Source: a virus. Taken from it: a stretch of 45,493 nt of DNA. The notes under the pieces are model-generated. The model made no database searches. It was not told the origin of the DNA and saw only the letters and a program-made list of their open reading frames with translations. Each line of letters opens with the position of its first letter. Position 1 is the stretch's first letter. Location of the stretch: IMG/VR virus record IMGVR_UViG_3300048912_000073, positions 1 through 45,493 of that record. One strand, 5' to 3'. The position numbers and the translations under genes were made by a program. Of the stretch, positions 1 to 7,953 are shown piece by piece.

Positions 1-132
1 CCCCAGGGCTGCGAAGCGGTCACTTGGTACAATCGCGCGGGCGGCGTAGTTAGCAAGGGATTAAGCGCGCGGCGCGCTCGCGAAGCGAATGTATGCCGCA
101 ATGGGCTAGGGGTTTTGTATGGTCGACGTTAA
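1..132 (+). CDS. Endolysin (lysozyme), C-terminal fragment at the contig edge
   Basis: Frame 1 is open from the first base and ends at the TAA at 130-132. It encodes the last 43 residues of the same lysozyme that is complete at 44180-44797. The last residue differs (Arg here, Pro in the full copy) because of the G/C difference at base 128, the first mismatch between the two terminal copies. The gene is cut only because the contig begins here. It is not a separate gene. Confidence 0.9.
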   Translation, partial: PQGCEAVTWYNRAGGVVSKGLSARRAREANVCRNGLGVLYGRR

Positions 133-223
133 CACGATTTACCGTTGCCTTTTCGCGGTACTTGGCATCGGCGTTGCTATCGTCGGCGCCATGGCCGAAG
201 GGCTGATAAAATGGCGTATGTAA
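119..223 (+). CDS. Small single-span membrane protein (34 aa)
   Basis: An ATG at 119 opens a 34-residue frame inside the end of the lysozyme gene. It closes with ATGTAA, overlapping the start of the inner spanin at 211. Residues about 9-24 are hydrophobic and Gly/Ala/Val/Ile-rich, enough for one membrane span, followed by a short amphipathic tail ending in Lys-Trp-Arg-Met. The diverged copy at 44784-44888 keeps the frame, with conservative changes only (Val to Leu, Leu to Ile, Ala to Gly, Arg to His). Position between endolysin and spanins suggests a lysis role such as an accessory holin or regulator. That role is inference; no family is recognised. Confidence 0.5.
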   Translation: MVDVNTIYRCLFAVLGIGVAIVGAMAEGLIKWRM

Positions 224-600
224 AGCTTGTCCTGAAATTCGGGCCATACATCGCAATCGCCCTATTGGTCGCGGCGGTCCTTTGGTATCGCGGCGACTTG
301 GCGAAGTCCGAAGGCGATAAGAAGGCGCTTGGGATCGAACTGCAAACGACGATCGAAGCGAACAAGGAAGCAAAGAAGACGGTCGACGCCATTCGGGCGC
401 AACGTGTCGATAACGACGCAATTGCCGACGAAATCGCGAAGAAGCTTGCTGCAAACCGGGCGTTATTCGATCGGACGACGGTTCTATTGAAAGAGGCGCG
501 CAATGATCCGAAAGTTCGCTCTTGGGCTGACACCCCTGTTCCTGACAGCGTGCGGGCCGCGCTTGCCGCCCCCGGTGAAGTACGCGAGCCGCCCCGCTGA
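211..600 (+). CDS. Rz-like inner-membrane spanin (i-spanin)
   Basis: The 129-residue protein has an N-terminal membrane anchor (residues about 9-25, FGPYIAIALLVAAVLW) followed by a charged, helix-prone periplasmic region. This is the standard i-spanin plan. The ATG at 211 is preferred over an upstream in-frame TTG because it puts the membrane segment at the N-terminus. The outer spanin gene starts inside its 3' end in another frame (503), the usual embedded Rz/Rz1 layout. Spanin pairs fuse the inner and outer membranes in the last step of lysis of Gram-negative hosts. A diverged allele lies at 44876-45265. Confidence 0.85.
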   Translation: MAYVKLVLKFGPYIAIALLVAAVLWYRGDLAKSEGDKKALGIELQTTIEANKEAKKTVDAIRAQRVDNDAIADEIAKKLAANRALFDRTTVLLKEARNDPKVRSWADTPVPDSVRAALAAPGEVREPPR

Positions 601-781
601 TTTGCCCGACGCGGCCCTTGTGGCGCCGTGCGACCGCAGCAACGGGGACGTGCCGACGAACGGCGATCTTGCCGACGAACTGAACCGCGCTCGCCGTCAA
701 CGCAACGATTGCGCGGCCCAGGTCGACGGGGTTCGTCAATGGCGAGCCGATGCGCTGAAGCGGTCCGAAGTCGACAAGTGA
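503..781 (+). CDS. Rz1-like outer-membrane lipoprotein spanin (o-spanin)
   Basis: The 92-residue protein starts with Met-Ile-Arg-Lys, a hydrophobic stretch and a lipobox (Leu-Thr-Ala-Cys, Cys17), so it should be processed by signal peptidase II. A Pro-rich segment (PRLPPPVKYASRP) follows the Cys, typical of Rz1 proteins. The first 98 bases lie inside the i-spanin gene in a different frame. It is predicted to sit in the inner leaflet of the outer membrane and bind the C-terminus of the i-spanin. The second allele (45168-45446) has the same length, with substitutions in the signal peptide and C-terminal half. Confidence 0.88.
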   Translation: MIRKFALGLTPLFLTACGPRLPPPVKYASRPADLPDAALVAPCDRSNGDVPTNGDLADELNRARRQRNDCAAQVDGVRQWRADALKRSEVDK

Positions 782-782
782 A

Positions 783-950
783 ATGGAATACGCAAGCACG
801 ATCGAAGCCGCTTTTCGGCTTGATCCTGAAAAGCCCGGCACCGTCCGGCTTTTGCGCGAAATCTTGTCCGCCGTTTGCGCAATCCCGATGCCCGACGAAA
901 AGCCGCCTATTGTGGGCAACAGGCTAGACCTTCGTAAAGGGATCGGTTAA
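783..950 (+). CDS. Hypothetical protein, 55 aa
   Basis: The ATG at 783 lies one base after the o-spanin stop. The frame runs 55 codons to TAA at 948-950, ten bases before the terminase small subunit gene. The product is mixed charged/hydrophobic, with a short helix-like centre and no recognisable motif or signal. The tight spacing on both sides supports translation within the late operon. The right terminal copy is cut at the contig end after 46 bases. No function can be assigned. Confidence 0.6.
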   Translation: MEYASTIEAAFRLDPEKPGTVRLLREILSAVCAIPMPDEKPPIVGNRLDLRKGIG

Positions 951-960
951 CGTCGCCCTT

Positions 961-1485
961 ATGTCTTGGGCACGCATTCCTCCCCCGATCTTCGACGACG
1001 AAGACGAATTGCAATTGAAGCTGAAATACGCGCGAATTGTTGCGCGTAACCCGAACGCGAAGCTTACCGCCGGATACCAAGTCTTCGAAGGACCGGATAA
1101 TTACGGGCGCGCGATGCAAGCGCAGGCTTGGCTTTCCGATCCGCTAGTTCAGGAAGAAATTTCACGCATTCGCGAAAGCGGCGAAGCGGAAAGCGTGCTG
1201 CCCGACGTTTCCGTTGTCAAACTCGAAATCTTGCAGGAAGCGCGAAGCGCAACCGACGCGAAGGACAAGGCTGCGCTTTACAAGCTTTACCTTGAAGCCG
1301 AAGGCGAGATTAAGAAGGGCGGAACTAGCGTCACGATTGCGCAAGATAACCGCGTTGTGAACGTGCTTCGCGTTCCCGCTCGCGACGTGACGCCCGAAGA
1401 TGACGAAGACTTTGATCGGCGCTTTTATGCGCAACAAACCGCGCTGATTGCCGATGCGAAATCAAGCCGACCCGCTGCCGCCTGA
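961..1485 (+). CDS. Terminase small subunit (putative)
   Basis: The 174-residue acidic protein lies directly before the large terminase gene and overlaps its start, the usual place for a small terminase subunit, which recognises phage DNA for packaging. The N-terminal half contains a helix-rich segment (about residues 20-70) that could form a DNA-binding domain. The middle carries charged helices (about 85-125) suited to oligomerisation. I see no diagnostic motif, so the call rests mainly on position and size. Confidence 0.6.
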   Translation: MSWARIPPPIFDDEDELQLKLKYARIVARNPNAKLTAGYQVFEGPDNYGRAMQAQAWLSDPLVQEEISRIRESGEAESVLPDVSVVKLEILQEARSATDAKDKAALYKLYLEAEGEIKKGGTSVTIAQDNRVVNVLRVPARDVTPEDDEDFDRRFYAQQTALIADAKSSRPAAA

Positions 1486-3013
1486 AGGCGTTACATACGA
1501 AGACGGTTGGGCGTTTCTTCCCGGCACGTCGCAGGAATTCGCGCTTCGGACGAACGCGAACCATATCCTTTATCACGGCACGCGCGGCCCAGGTAAGACC
1601 GATTGCCAGCTTACGCGCTTCGCGAAGAACGTCGGCGTCGGTTACGGTTCATATTGGCGCGGCGTGATCTTCGATCGTAAGTATAAGAACCTAGACGACC
1701 TTATCATTAAGTCGAAGCGTATCTTTAAAAAGATATTCGGCGACCGTTGCAAGTTCCTTGAAAGCAAGGGCGATTATAAATGGGTTTGGGATACTGGCGA
1801 AGAACTTATGTTTCGCCAATTCCTGAAGGCGGACGATTATTGGAATTACCACGGGCAGGAATTCCCTTTCATTGGTTGGAACGAACTTTGTAAGTATCCG
1901 AATTCGAATGCTTACGATGCGATGATGAGTTGCAACCGTTCGTCTTGGACACAAGAGAAGGACGGCGTTTACGACCACGAACGGCGATGCTGGAATTTGC
2001 CGCCGATCCCGCTTGAAGTCTTTTCGACGACGAACCCTTACGGGCCGGGGCACAATTGGGTTAAAGCCAAGTTTATTGACGTTGCCCCCGTCGGGCGCGT
2101 GTTCATTACCGAAGTCAAGGTATTTGATCCGCGTACGAAGCTTGATATAGTCGTTCGGCGAAAGCAAGTTGCGATCTTCGGTTCCTATAAGGAAAACCCT
2201 TATCTTGATCCGCTATACGTCGCCGAACTCGAAAGCATAAGCGACCCGAACAAGCGGGCCGCTTGGCTTGAAGGCGATTGGGATATTGTCGCAGGCGGCG
2301 CGATTGACGACGTTTGGCGCAAGCATATCCACATCCTCCCTAGGTTCGCTATTCCCGAAACTTGGCGCGTCGACCGTTCGCTTGATTGGGGTTCGTCGCA
2401 TCCTTGTTCGGTCGGATGGTGGGCCGAAGCCAACGGCGAGGAAGCAACAATTGAATACGACGACGGTTCGTCGGTTCCTTTCGCCCCGCCCGCTGGCACG
2501 CTTATTCAAATCGGCGAATTGTACCTAGCCGAGAAGATCGGTTCTAATGTGGGCTTGCGGCTTTCCGCCCCTTCGGTTGCGGAGCGTATTCGCGAGTACG
2601 AAATAAAGCTTTTGGCCGAAGGTTGGATTGAAGAACAACCATGGCCCGGTCCGGCGGACAATCAAATTCGCGACGTACGCGAAAGCGACGTTGACACGAT
2701 CGAAAAGAAGTTCAGCGACAACGGCGTTCGTTGGGAAAGGTCCGACAAATCCCCCGGTTCCCGCAAAAACGGGCTTCAGCTTATCCGCGATCGGCTTGAA
2801 GCTTCGATGAAAGCCAAGGAAGAACCGGGCTTGTTCTTTATGGACAATTGCCGGGCAACGATCGCAACTTTGCCCACACTTCCGCGCGACGAAGATAATC
2901 CCGATGACGTTGACACGGAAGCCGAGGATCATGCATATGACATGGTGCGTTATCGCGTCCTGAAGGGCGCAAACCGGCTTGCGAAAAAGCTTAAATCGAG
3001 TTGGGCAACATAG
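1454..3013 (+). CDS. terL: Terminase large subunit (packaging ATPase-nuclease)
   Basis: Counting from ATG 1454 (a TTG at 1448 is possible), the 519-residue protein has a Walker A loop GTRGPGKT at residues 42-49. A Walker B-like strand FPFIGWNE follows at 137-144, with the catalytic Glu last. A C-terminal RNase H-like nuclease region begins near the acidic SLDWG segment (about 310-315), with later acidic residues before the C-terminus. The enzyme powers DNA translocation into the prohead and cuts the concatemer. Length and gene order (small subunit before, portal after) fit the family. Confidence 0.93.
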   Translation: MRNQADPLPPEGVTYEDGWAFLPGTSQEFALRTNANHILYHGTRGPGKTDCQLTRFAKNVGVGYGSYWRGVIFDRKYKNLDDLIIKSKRIFKKIFGDRCKFLESKGDYKWVWDTGEELMFRQFLKADDYWNYHGQEFPFIGWNELCKYPNSNAYDAMMSCNRSSWTQEKDGVYDHERRCWNLPPIPLEVFSTTNPYGPGHNWVKAKFIDVAPVGRVFITEVKVFDPRTKLDIVVRRKQVAIFGSYKENPYLDPLYVAELESISDPNKRAAWLEGDWDIVAGGAIDDVWRKHIHILPRFAIPETWRVDRSLDWGSSHPCSVGWWAEANGEEATIEYDDGSSVPFAPPAGTLIQIGELYLAEKIGSNVGLRLSAPSVAERIREYEIKLLAEGWIEEQPWPGPADNQIRDVRESDVDTIEKKFSDNGVRWERSDKSPGSRKNGLQLIRDRLEASMKAKEEPGLFFMDNCRATIATLPTLPRDEDNPDDVDTEAEDHAYDMVRYRVLKGANRLAKKLKSSWAT

Positions 3014-3021
3014 GGGCTCTT

Positions 3022-4560
3022 ATGGCAAACGTCGCATTCGTACACCCCCAGGTTAAAGCCCTGTTGTCGTCGTACGAACAGATTTCCGACTGTCTAGCGG
3101 GCGAAGCGCGAGTTAAGCACCGTCGCGAAAAGTATTTGCCTCGTCCTGAAGGCAATACGCCGGACAACGTTACGCGCTATCAATCGTATTTGACGCGCGC
3201 TGTATTCTATAACGTTGCGCAGCGAACCCTAGGCGGCATGGTCGGGCAAGTCTTCCTTCGCGATCCGACGATTGAAGTTCCGCAATTGCTCGATAACGTC
3301 ATAACTGACGCAACCGGAAGCGGCGTTCCGCTAGCGCAACTCGCGCAACAGGCTTGCGGCTTCGGCGTGTCGCATGGGCGTTGCGGGCTGTACGTCGACT
3401 ATCCGTCGGTTCTCGCCCCGGTCGACCCTGGCGCCGATCCTGCCGCCCAAACCGAAGACGTTGCCCCGGCGGCAACGGTTGCGCAGCTTGAAAGCGGCGA
3501 AGTCCGGCCCGTGCTGAAGATCGTTGCGCCGTCCGACGGGATCAACTGGCGCGTAAAGAAGCGCGGCGCGAAGATCATTCTTTCGCTTGTCGTCTTTCGC
3601 GAAGACGCAATAGTTTCCGATGACGGTTTCGAAACGAAAACAATCGATCAATGGCGCGTGTTGCGCCTTGATCCCGTAACCGACGAATACATAATTGAGA
3701 TTTACCGTAACCGCAACGGTACGAAACCCGACGAAACGTACTTTCCGACAGATGCGACAGGCTCGCGTCTTCGCGAAATCCCCTTTACGTTTATCGGCGC
3801 CGTCAACAACGAACCGACGCCGGGCCCCATGCCGATGTACGATCTTTGCAGCGTCAATATCGCGCATTATCGCAATTCGGCGGATTACGAAGAAGCCGTT
3901 TATATGCTTGGGCAGCCTACGGCATGGTTCGGCGGGCTCACCGAAGAATGGGTTAAAAACGTAATGGGCGGAACCGTCGCGCTTGGCTCGCGATCGGTTA
4001 TCCCGCTGCCTGCGAATTCGTCCGCCGGTTTGCTTCAGGTTCAGCCCAACACTATGGCAAAAGAAGCCATGGACCAAAAAGAAGCGCAGATGCTCGCGCT
4101 TGGGGCGAAGCTTGTCGAAGGCTCGCAAGTCCAACGCACGGCAACTGAAGCGAATATTGACAACGTTTCGGAAACGTCGATTTTGTCGACCGTTGCAACG
4201 AACGTCGGCGCGGCATTCAAGTTCGGGCTTACATGGGCCGCCCGTTTCGCAGGCGCCGACGAAAACGCTATCGAATTCGATTTGAATACCGAATTCGACC
4301 TTGTGAACCTTACGCCCGAAGAACGCAAAACGCTTCTCGCTGAATGGCAGGCGGGCGGGATCGTTACCGAAGAATACCGTTCGAACCTTCGCCGGGCTGG
4401 CATCGCAACGCTTGACGATGCTGCATTCGAAAGCACAGCGGCAGCCGAAGACGCAAAGCGCATGGCCCAAGCGACGGCGGAAGCCGCAGCCTTGCACGCG
4501 GCGACGGGCGGTAATGATCCGAACAACGCTCCCCCAGGGGCAACTAATGGGCAAGGCTGA
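3022..4560 (+). CDS. Portal protein (DUF4055-like)
   Basis: The 512-residue protein follows the terminase and starts at ATG 3022 behind an AGGGG ribosome site; the in-frame TTG at 3001 is not needed. The N-terminal part (repeated basic and aromatic residues, then Gly-Gly-Met-Val-Gly near 70) and the central beta-rich region resemble DUF4055 portal proteins of siphoviruses. The last ~50 residues are Ala/Asn/Pro-rich and probably disordered. Twelve copies would form the DNA channel at the prohead vertex and dock the terminase. The 3' end overlaps the next small gene. Confidence 0.85.
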   Translation: MANVAFVHPQVKALLSSYEQISDCLAGEARVKHRREKYLPRPEGNTPDNVTRYQSYLTRAVFYNVAQRTLGGMVGQVFLRDPTIEVPQLLDNVITDATGSGVPLAQLAQQACGFGVSHGRCGLYVDYPSVLAPVDPGADPAAQTEDVAPAATVAQLESGEVRPVLKIVAPSDGINWRVKKRGAKIILSLVVFREDAIVSDDGFETKTIDQWRVLRLDPVTDEYIIEIYRNRNGTKPDETYFPTDATGSRLREIPFTFIGAVNNEPTPGPMPMYDLCSVNIAHYRNSADYEEAVYMLGQPTAWFGGLTEEWVKNVMGGTVALGSRSVIPLPANSSAGLLQVQPNTMAKEAMDQKEAQMLALGAKLVEGSQVQRTATEANIDNVSETSILSTVATNVGAAFKFGLTWAARFAGADENAIEFDLNTEFDLVNLTPEERKTLLAEWQAGGIVTEEYRSNLRRAGIATLDDAAFESTAAAEDAKRMAQATAEAAALHAATGGNDPNNAPPGATNGQG

Positions 4561-4753
4561 ACAAGCCGCGTTGAAATGGCTTCGCGATCATGGCGGCGAT
4601 TGTGCCGTTGCGAAGTCGAAGAAGGGCGGGCGCTTTTTCCTAGCGCAAGGCGAAACTGGACCGTTCACTTACGGAACCGTTAAAAAGCTTGTCGAAGCTG
4701 GAATTGCTGAATTTTACAACGGCAAACAAAGACTGCGATTGGTTTATGGCTGA
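4547..4753 (+). CDS. Small hypothetical protein, winged-helix-like (68 aa)
   Basis: The ATG at 4547 lies inside the portal gene end, 8-9 bases after an AGGGG site. The 68-residue product has an N-terminal helix, a glycine/lysine hairpin and a second helix (about 43-55) followed by a basic beta strand. This pattern is reminiscent of a small winged-helix fold. Its 3' end overlaps the following head gene. It may be a head accessory protein or a regulator; nothing decisive is visible. Confidence 0.6.
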   Translation: MGKAEQAALKWLRDHGGDCAVAKSKKGGRFFLAQGETGPFTYGTVKKLVEAGIAEFYNGKQRLRLVYG

Positions 4754-5690
4754 ACTTTTCGATATCGTCGTACGTCGGCAAATCTATATCGAAGGGCTTA
4801 AAGCGTCCAAGGGTTTGGAATTCGCCGACGTGCTTTCGAAGCTTCGGACGCAACTCGCGCACCGGCTTTCCGGCTTCGAATGGGAAGACTTAGGCAACGC
4901 GACGCGAACCGCGCTGAAGAAGCTTATCGTCGACCTTCGGACGATCGCGAAGACGATCTTCGATCCGTACCTAACCGCGTTGATCGATTGGCTTCAACGC
5001 TTCGTCAAGATCGATCTAGGGCTTCTCGGCGGGCTGTACCGCAGAAACGCCCCCAACGGCGACACGCTTGCCCAAGAACCCGACGACGGCCATTTGTGGG
5101 CACTTGCCATAGGCGCTCCGATGGCTGCCACGGGTACGCTCGCGCTGCCCTTCCTCTCGGCGTTACTGCCTTCGTTTTACGTGAAACTTGAACGCTTGGT
5201 ATTGCAGAATTACGCGCAACACGCGAAGCGATCGGACTTGATCGAAGCGATTATAGGAAACCCGAATTCCCCTAGAGCGCAAGGCGCACTTAGGCAACTG
5301 AACGCCCAAGCAACCGCCGCAACGAATACCGTTCTTCAGCATTTGGCGAACCAAGTAAACGAAGCGTTGGGCGAGAAGGTTGCGGGCTTTTACGAATGGG
5401 TTTCGGTACTTGACGACCGGACAACGAAGATTTGCCAATCGCGCGACGGTAAGCGTTTCGCATACGGGCGCGGCCCCGTGCCCCCTGCGCACGTCAATTG
5501 TCGGTCGACGATCGTTCCCGTTCGCATAGGCGACCCGAAGACGTCCGACAGCTTCGAAGTATGGGTTAGGGGACAACCTGAAGAATTCGTTGCCGACGCG
5601 CTAGACGGGCGGCGGGGTTCGGTTTATGACCGATCTTCGCCGGTATCGCTCGCCGAATACGGCAGGAAATCCGCCCTGATTGGGCTTTAA
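4746..5690 (+). CDS. Minor head protein, phage Mu F-like
   Basis: The 314-residue protein starts at ATG 4746, overlapping the preceding stop. The C-terminal third carries the Mu gpF / SPP1 gp7 signature: a strand and turn (WVSVLDDRTTKIC), a Gly-rich segment, then PPAHVNCRST. This Cys/His-containing motif is typical of the family. Members attach near the portal in a few copies and help head morphogenesis or DNA ejection. A central hydrophobic segment (about residues 120-150) is unusually nonpolar and may contact DNA or membrane. Position after the portal fits. Confidence 0.85.
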   Translation: MAELFDIVVRRQIYIEGLKASKGLEFADVLSKLRTQLAHRLSGFEWEDLGNATRTALKKLIVDLRTIAKTIFDPYLTALIDWLQRFVKIDLGLLGGLYRRNAPNGDTLAQEPDDGHLWALAIGAPMAATGTLALPFLSALLPSFYVKLERLVLQNYAQHAKRSDLIEAIIGNPNSPRAQGALRQLNAQATAATNTVLQHLANQVNEALGEKVAGFYEWVSVLDDRTTKICQSRDGKRFAYGRGPVPPAHVNCRSTIVPVRIGDPKTSDSFEVWVRGQPEEFVADALDGRRGSVYDRSSPVSLAEYGRKSALIGL

Positions 5691-5707
5691 GGAAGGACAA
5701 ACGCAAA

Positions 5708-6388
5708 ATGGCAATCCGCTTCAAGCTGACAAAAGCGCAGTACGACGCCCTTTCGGACGAAATGAAGTCCGAATATATCGCAGGCGACAAAGACGGCGAA
5801 TTCGTCCTTGACGTAACCGGCTTGCCTGCGCCTGAAGATAACGGGCCGCTGAAGCGTGCGCTTGAAGCCGAACGCAATGCCCACAAGGAAACCAAGACGG
5901 CCCTCGGCGCGGCGAACGACAAAATCGCAGCCTTTCCGAACGTCGAAGAATTGACGACAAAGCACGCTCAAGAAACAGGCAAGCTGAAGTCGTTCGCGGA
6001 TAAGACGCTGAAGGAAAGCGTCGCGGCTTCGATCGCAGGCAAGATTTCCACCGCGCCGACCTTGCTCGCGCCGAAGATTGCCGAACGCATTGCCGTCGAT
6101 ATGTCGGGCGATGAACCGAAGACGGTATTTCTCGGAAAGGACGGCAAACCGGACCCGTCGCTTACTGTGGAAAAAATTAGCGAAGAATTTGTTGCAAACG
6201 CCGATTATAAAGCTATCATCATCGCATCAAAGGCAACCGGCGGCGGCGCCCCGGCCCGACCTTTGGTCAATCCCTTGGGCGGCGGTGCCCCGCAAGGCGA
6301 ACAAGGCAATTTCAACGCTGCAAAGGCAAGCGGGGCCGATCTAGCCGCGCACCTGAAGGCGAAGAAGGAAGCCGCAGCGCAACAATAG
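5708..6388 (+). CDS. Capsid scaffold protein (putative)
   Basis: The 226-residue, highly charged protein sits immediately before the major capsid gene, the normal place for a scaffold. A strong AAGGAAGG site precedes ATG 5708. Residues about 45-110 are predicted coiled coil (Glu/Lys/Ala-rich heptads) and a Gly/Ala/Pro-rich hinge lies near residues 175-200. The C-terminal tail is short, basic and Ala-rich, as used by scaffolds to bind capsid subunits. It should assemble with the capsid protein and be lost on maturation. Confidence 0.75.
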   Translation: MAIRFKLTKAQYDALSDEMKSEYIAGDKDGEFVLDVTGLPAPEDNGPLKRALEAERNAHKETKTALGAANDKIAAFPNVEELTTKHAQETGKLKSFADKTLKESVAASIAGKISTAPTLLAPKIAERIAVDMSGDEPKTVFLGKDGKPDPSLTVEKISEEFVANADYKAIIIASKATGGGAPARPLVNPLGGGAPQGEQGNFNAAKASGADLAAHLKAKKEAAAQQ

Positions 6389-6444
6389 GCGCGGTTCGTC
6401 TTTCCCGTATTCGGGGAATGCCGCGCAGTTTAGGGGTTTCTCAA

Positions 6445-7407
6445 ATGGCTCTTTCCGATCTCGCGGTTTTCTCCGAATACGTCTATTCGGCGCTTTCCGA
6501 AGTCGTTTCGCAGCAGGTTCAGCTTTTCAACGCCGCTTCCGGCGGCGCGATCGTGCTTCGGCAGGCTGCCAACCAGGGCGATTATTCCGACATTGCCCTT
6601 TGGGCGAAGGTTTCCGGCCTTGTCCGCCGTCGCGACGCCTACGGCAGCGGTTCGCAGGCTGCGAAGGAACTCGAACACCTGATCGATACGATGGTGAAGG
6701 TTGCCGCCGGTACGCCGCCGGTTAACATTCCGCCTTCAATGTTTTCGTGGATTCAGCGCAACCAGGAAGAAGGCGGCGCCGTCATTGGCCAGCAGCTTGC
6801 CGGCGACATGATCGCGGATATGCTGAACACCGCAATCATGGCTTACGTCGCCGCCCTTACCGGCGAAACCGACGTGATCCACGATTATTCGGCGACCGGC
6901 ACGAACTCGCTTTCGGTCCTGAATACCGGCGCTTCGAAGTTCGGCGATCGTGCGAACGATCTTCGCGCATGGGTGATGCATTCGAAGTCGATGTTCGATA
7001 TCTTCGGCCATGCGCTGACGAATACCGAAGTCCTGTTTAACTTTGGCACTGTCAACGTTCGACAGGACGGTTTCGGCCGCCCGTTCGTCGTTACCGACAG
7101 TTCGTCGCTGGTCAACACGACGCCGAACCCCGACGTTTATCGCGCCCTCGGCTTGGTCGCGGGCGGGATTATCGTCGAACAGAACAACGACTTCGACGAT
7201 AACATTCAGACTTCGAACGGCGACGAAAACATTCAGCGCACCTATCAGGCCGAATGGACGTATAACCTGGGGATCAAGGGCTATTCCTGGGACAAGACTT
7301 CCGGCGGCAAGTCCCCGAACGACGCGGCGCTTGCGACCGCGAACAATTGGGATCGGTACGCGACTTCGTACAAGGATACGGCGGGCGTCTTGGTTCTTTC
7401 GCAGTAA
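6445..7407 (+). CDS. Major capsid protein
   Basis: The 320-residue protein follows the scaffold gene and is followed by a hairpin terminator, as expected for a highly expressed capsid gene. The start is ATG 6445 with TAGGGG upstream. Its sequence resembles the 'major capsid protein 13-like' group of siphoviruses in overall layout: Ala/Gln-rich N-terminal helices, a central Asn/Thr-rich region and a C-terminal YKDTAGVLVLS strand. I assign it by this resemblance, length and order. No protease gene or obvious pro-peptide is seen. One of the few GATTC sites of the genome lies at 6750-6754. Confidence 0.85.
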   Translation: MALSDLAVFSEYVYSALSEVVSQQVQLFNAASGGAIVLRQAANQGDYSDIALWAKVSGLVRRRDAYGSGSQAAKELEHLIDTMVKVAAGTPPVNIPPSMFSWIQRNQEEGGAVIGQQLAGDMIADMLNTAIMAYVAALTGETDVIHDYSATGTNSLSVLNTGASKFGDRANDLRAWVMHSKSMFDIFGHALTNTEVLFNFGTVNVRQDGFGRPFVVTDSSSLVNTTPNPDVYRALGLVAGGIIVEQNNDFDDNIQTSNGDENIQRTYQAEWTYNLGIKGYSWDKTSGGKSPNDAALATANNWDRYATSYKDTAGVLVLSQ

Positions 7408-7420
7408 CCGCGGAACGGTT

Positions 7421-7445
7421 GGGGCGGGCTTCGGTCCGCCCCTTT
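7421..7445 (+). terminator. Hairpin terminator after the major capsid gene
   Basis: Arms GGGGCGG (7421-7427) and CCGCCCC (7436-7442) enclose a TTCG-containing loop and are followed by TTT. The weak T run suggests partial termination, which would enrich capsid mRNA relative to downstream genes. Confidence 0.65.
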
Positions 7446-7500
7446 CGTCGCATTCGTATTCGGCGAGCGCGACGAAAGGTAAACCGGGGAAAGTCGAACA

Positions 7501-7938
7501 ATGGCAAAGCAAAAATTGAAGGTTCTTTTCTTCATTGCGGATACGGCGGCGACGCCAGAAGAAGAAGAAGCAATGTCGGAATTTAGCGCGAAGCATCAAA
7601 TCTGCATTCGCAACGCTTCGATGATCGGGGACGGCGACGCCCTTGAAAAGTTCGATATCGTCGCGGGTGCCGTGCCGCCGCGCTATGCCGAAGCCTTCGC
7701 CGCGAAGCCTCCGATCGTCGAACGCGAGCGTCCGAAGGCGCCTGTCGCTGCCGCGCCCCATGGAAGCCCCGTGGCGCCCCCGGCTGCCAATGTGGGCACC
7801 GCCCCGGTGAGCGACACGCCCGTTATCGATGCGGCGTCCGCTGCCATTGTCGCAGCCGCTGAAGCTGGCGCGGCTGCCAAGCCGAAGGCCCCGGCGCCGA
7901 AGCCGGACGCTGCGAAGGGCTGGAAGCCCAACGCCTAA
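7501..7938 (+). CDS. Hypothetical virion protein with Ala/Pro-rich tail (145 aa)
   Basis: The N-terminal ~65 residues look globular (a KVLFFIAD strand, acidic helix, second strand). The rest is Ala/Pro-rich low complexity ending in a basic KGWKPNA segment. It lies between the capsid protein and a predicted decoration protein, so a head accessory or joining role is plausible. A GGGGAAAG ribosome site precedes ATG 7501. No family recognised. Confidence 0.7.
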   Translation: MAKQKLKVLFFIADTAATPEEEEAMSEFSAKHQICIRNASMIGDGDALEKFDIVAGAVPPRYAEAFAAKPPIVERERPKAPVAAAPHGSPVAPPAANVGTAPVSDTPVIDAASAAIVAAAEAGAAAKPKAPAPKPDAAKGWKPNA

Positions 7939-7953
7939 ACGAAGGGAAGTCAA

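Larger units (their letters stand above)
1..828. repeat. Left copy of diverged terminal duplication
   Basis: These bases correspond end to end, with equal total length, to 44666-45493. The first 127 bases are identical between copies and the last 77 are identical. The middle carries scattered substitutions, many of them synonymous, and every reading frame is intact in both copies. True phage direct terminal repeats are normally identical. The pattern fits a circular or permuted genome whose contig overran its start and picked up a second allele of the spanin locus. A 127-base exact overlap also equals a common maximum assembler k-mer. A real tandem duplication is less likely but not excluded. 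Confidence 0.9.

Noticed and set aside
1-828. Classical direct terminal repeat of the virion
   Set aside because: The copies differ at many positions, whereas true terminal repeats are kept identical by replication.
3331-4554. Minus-strand open frame of 407 codons opposite the portal gene
   Set aside because: Arg/Phe/Cys-rich composition typical of an antisense shadow of GC-rich coding DNA.
6736-7953. Minus-strand open frame of 405 codons across capsid and following genes
   Set aside because: Spans two real genes and a terminator in antisense; Arg/Gly-rich shadow.
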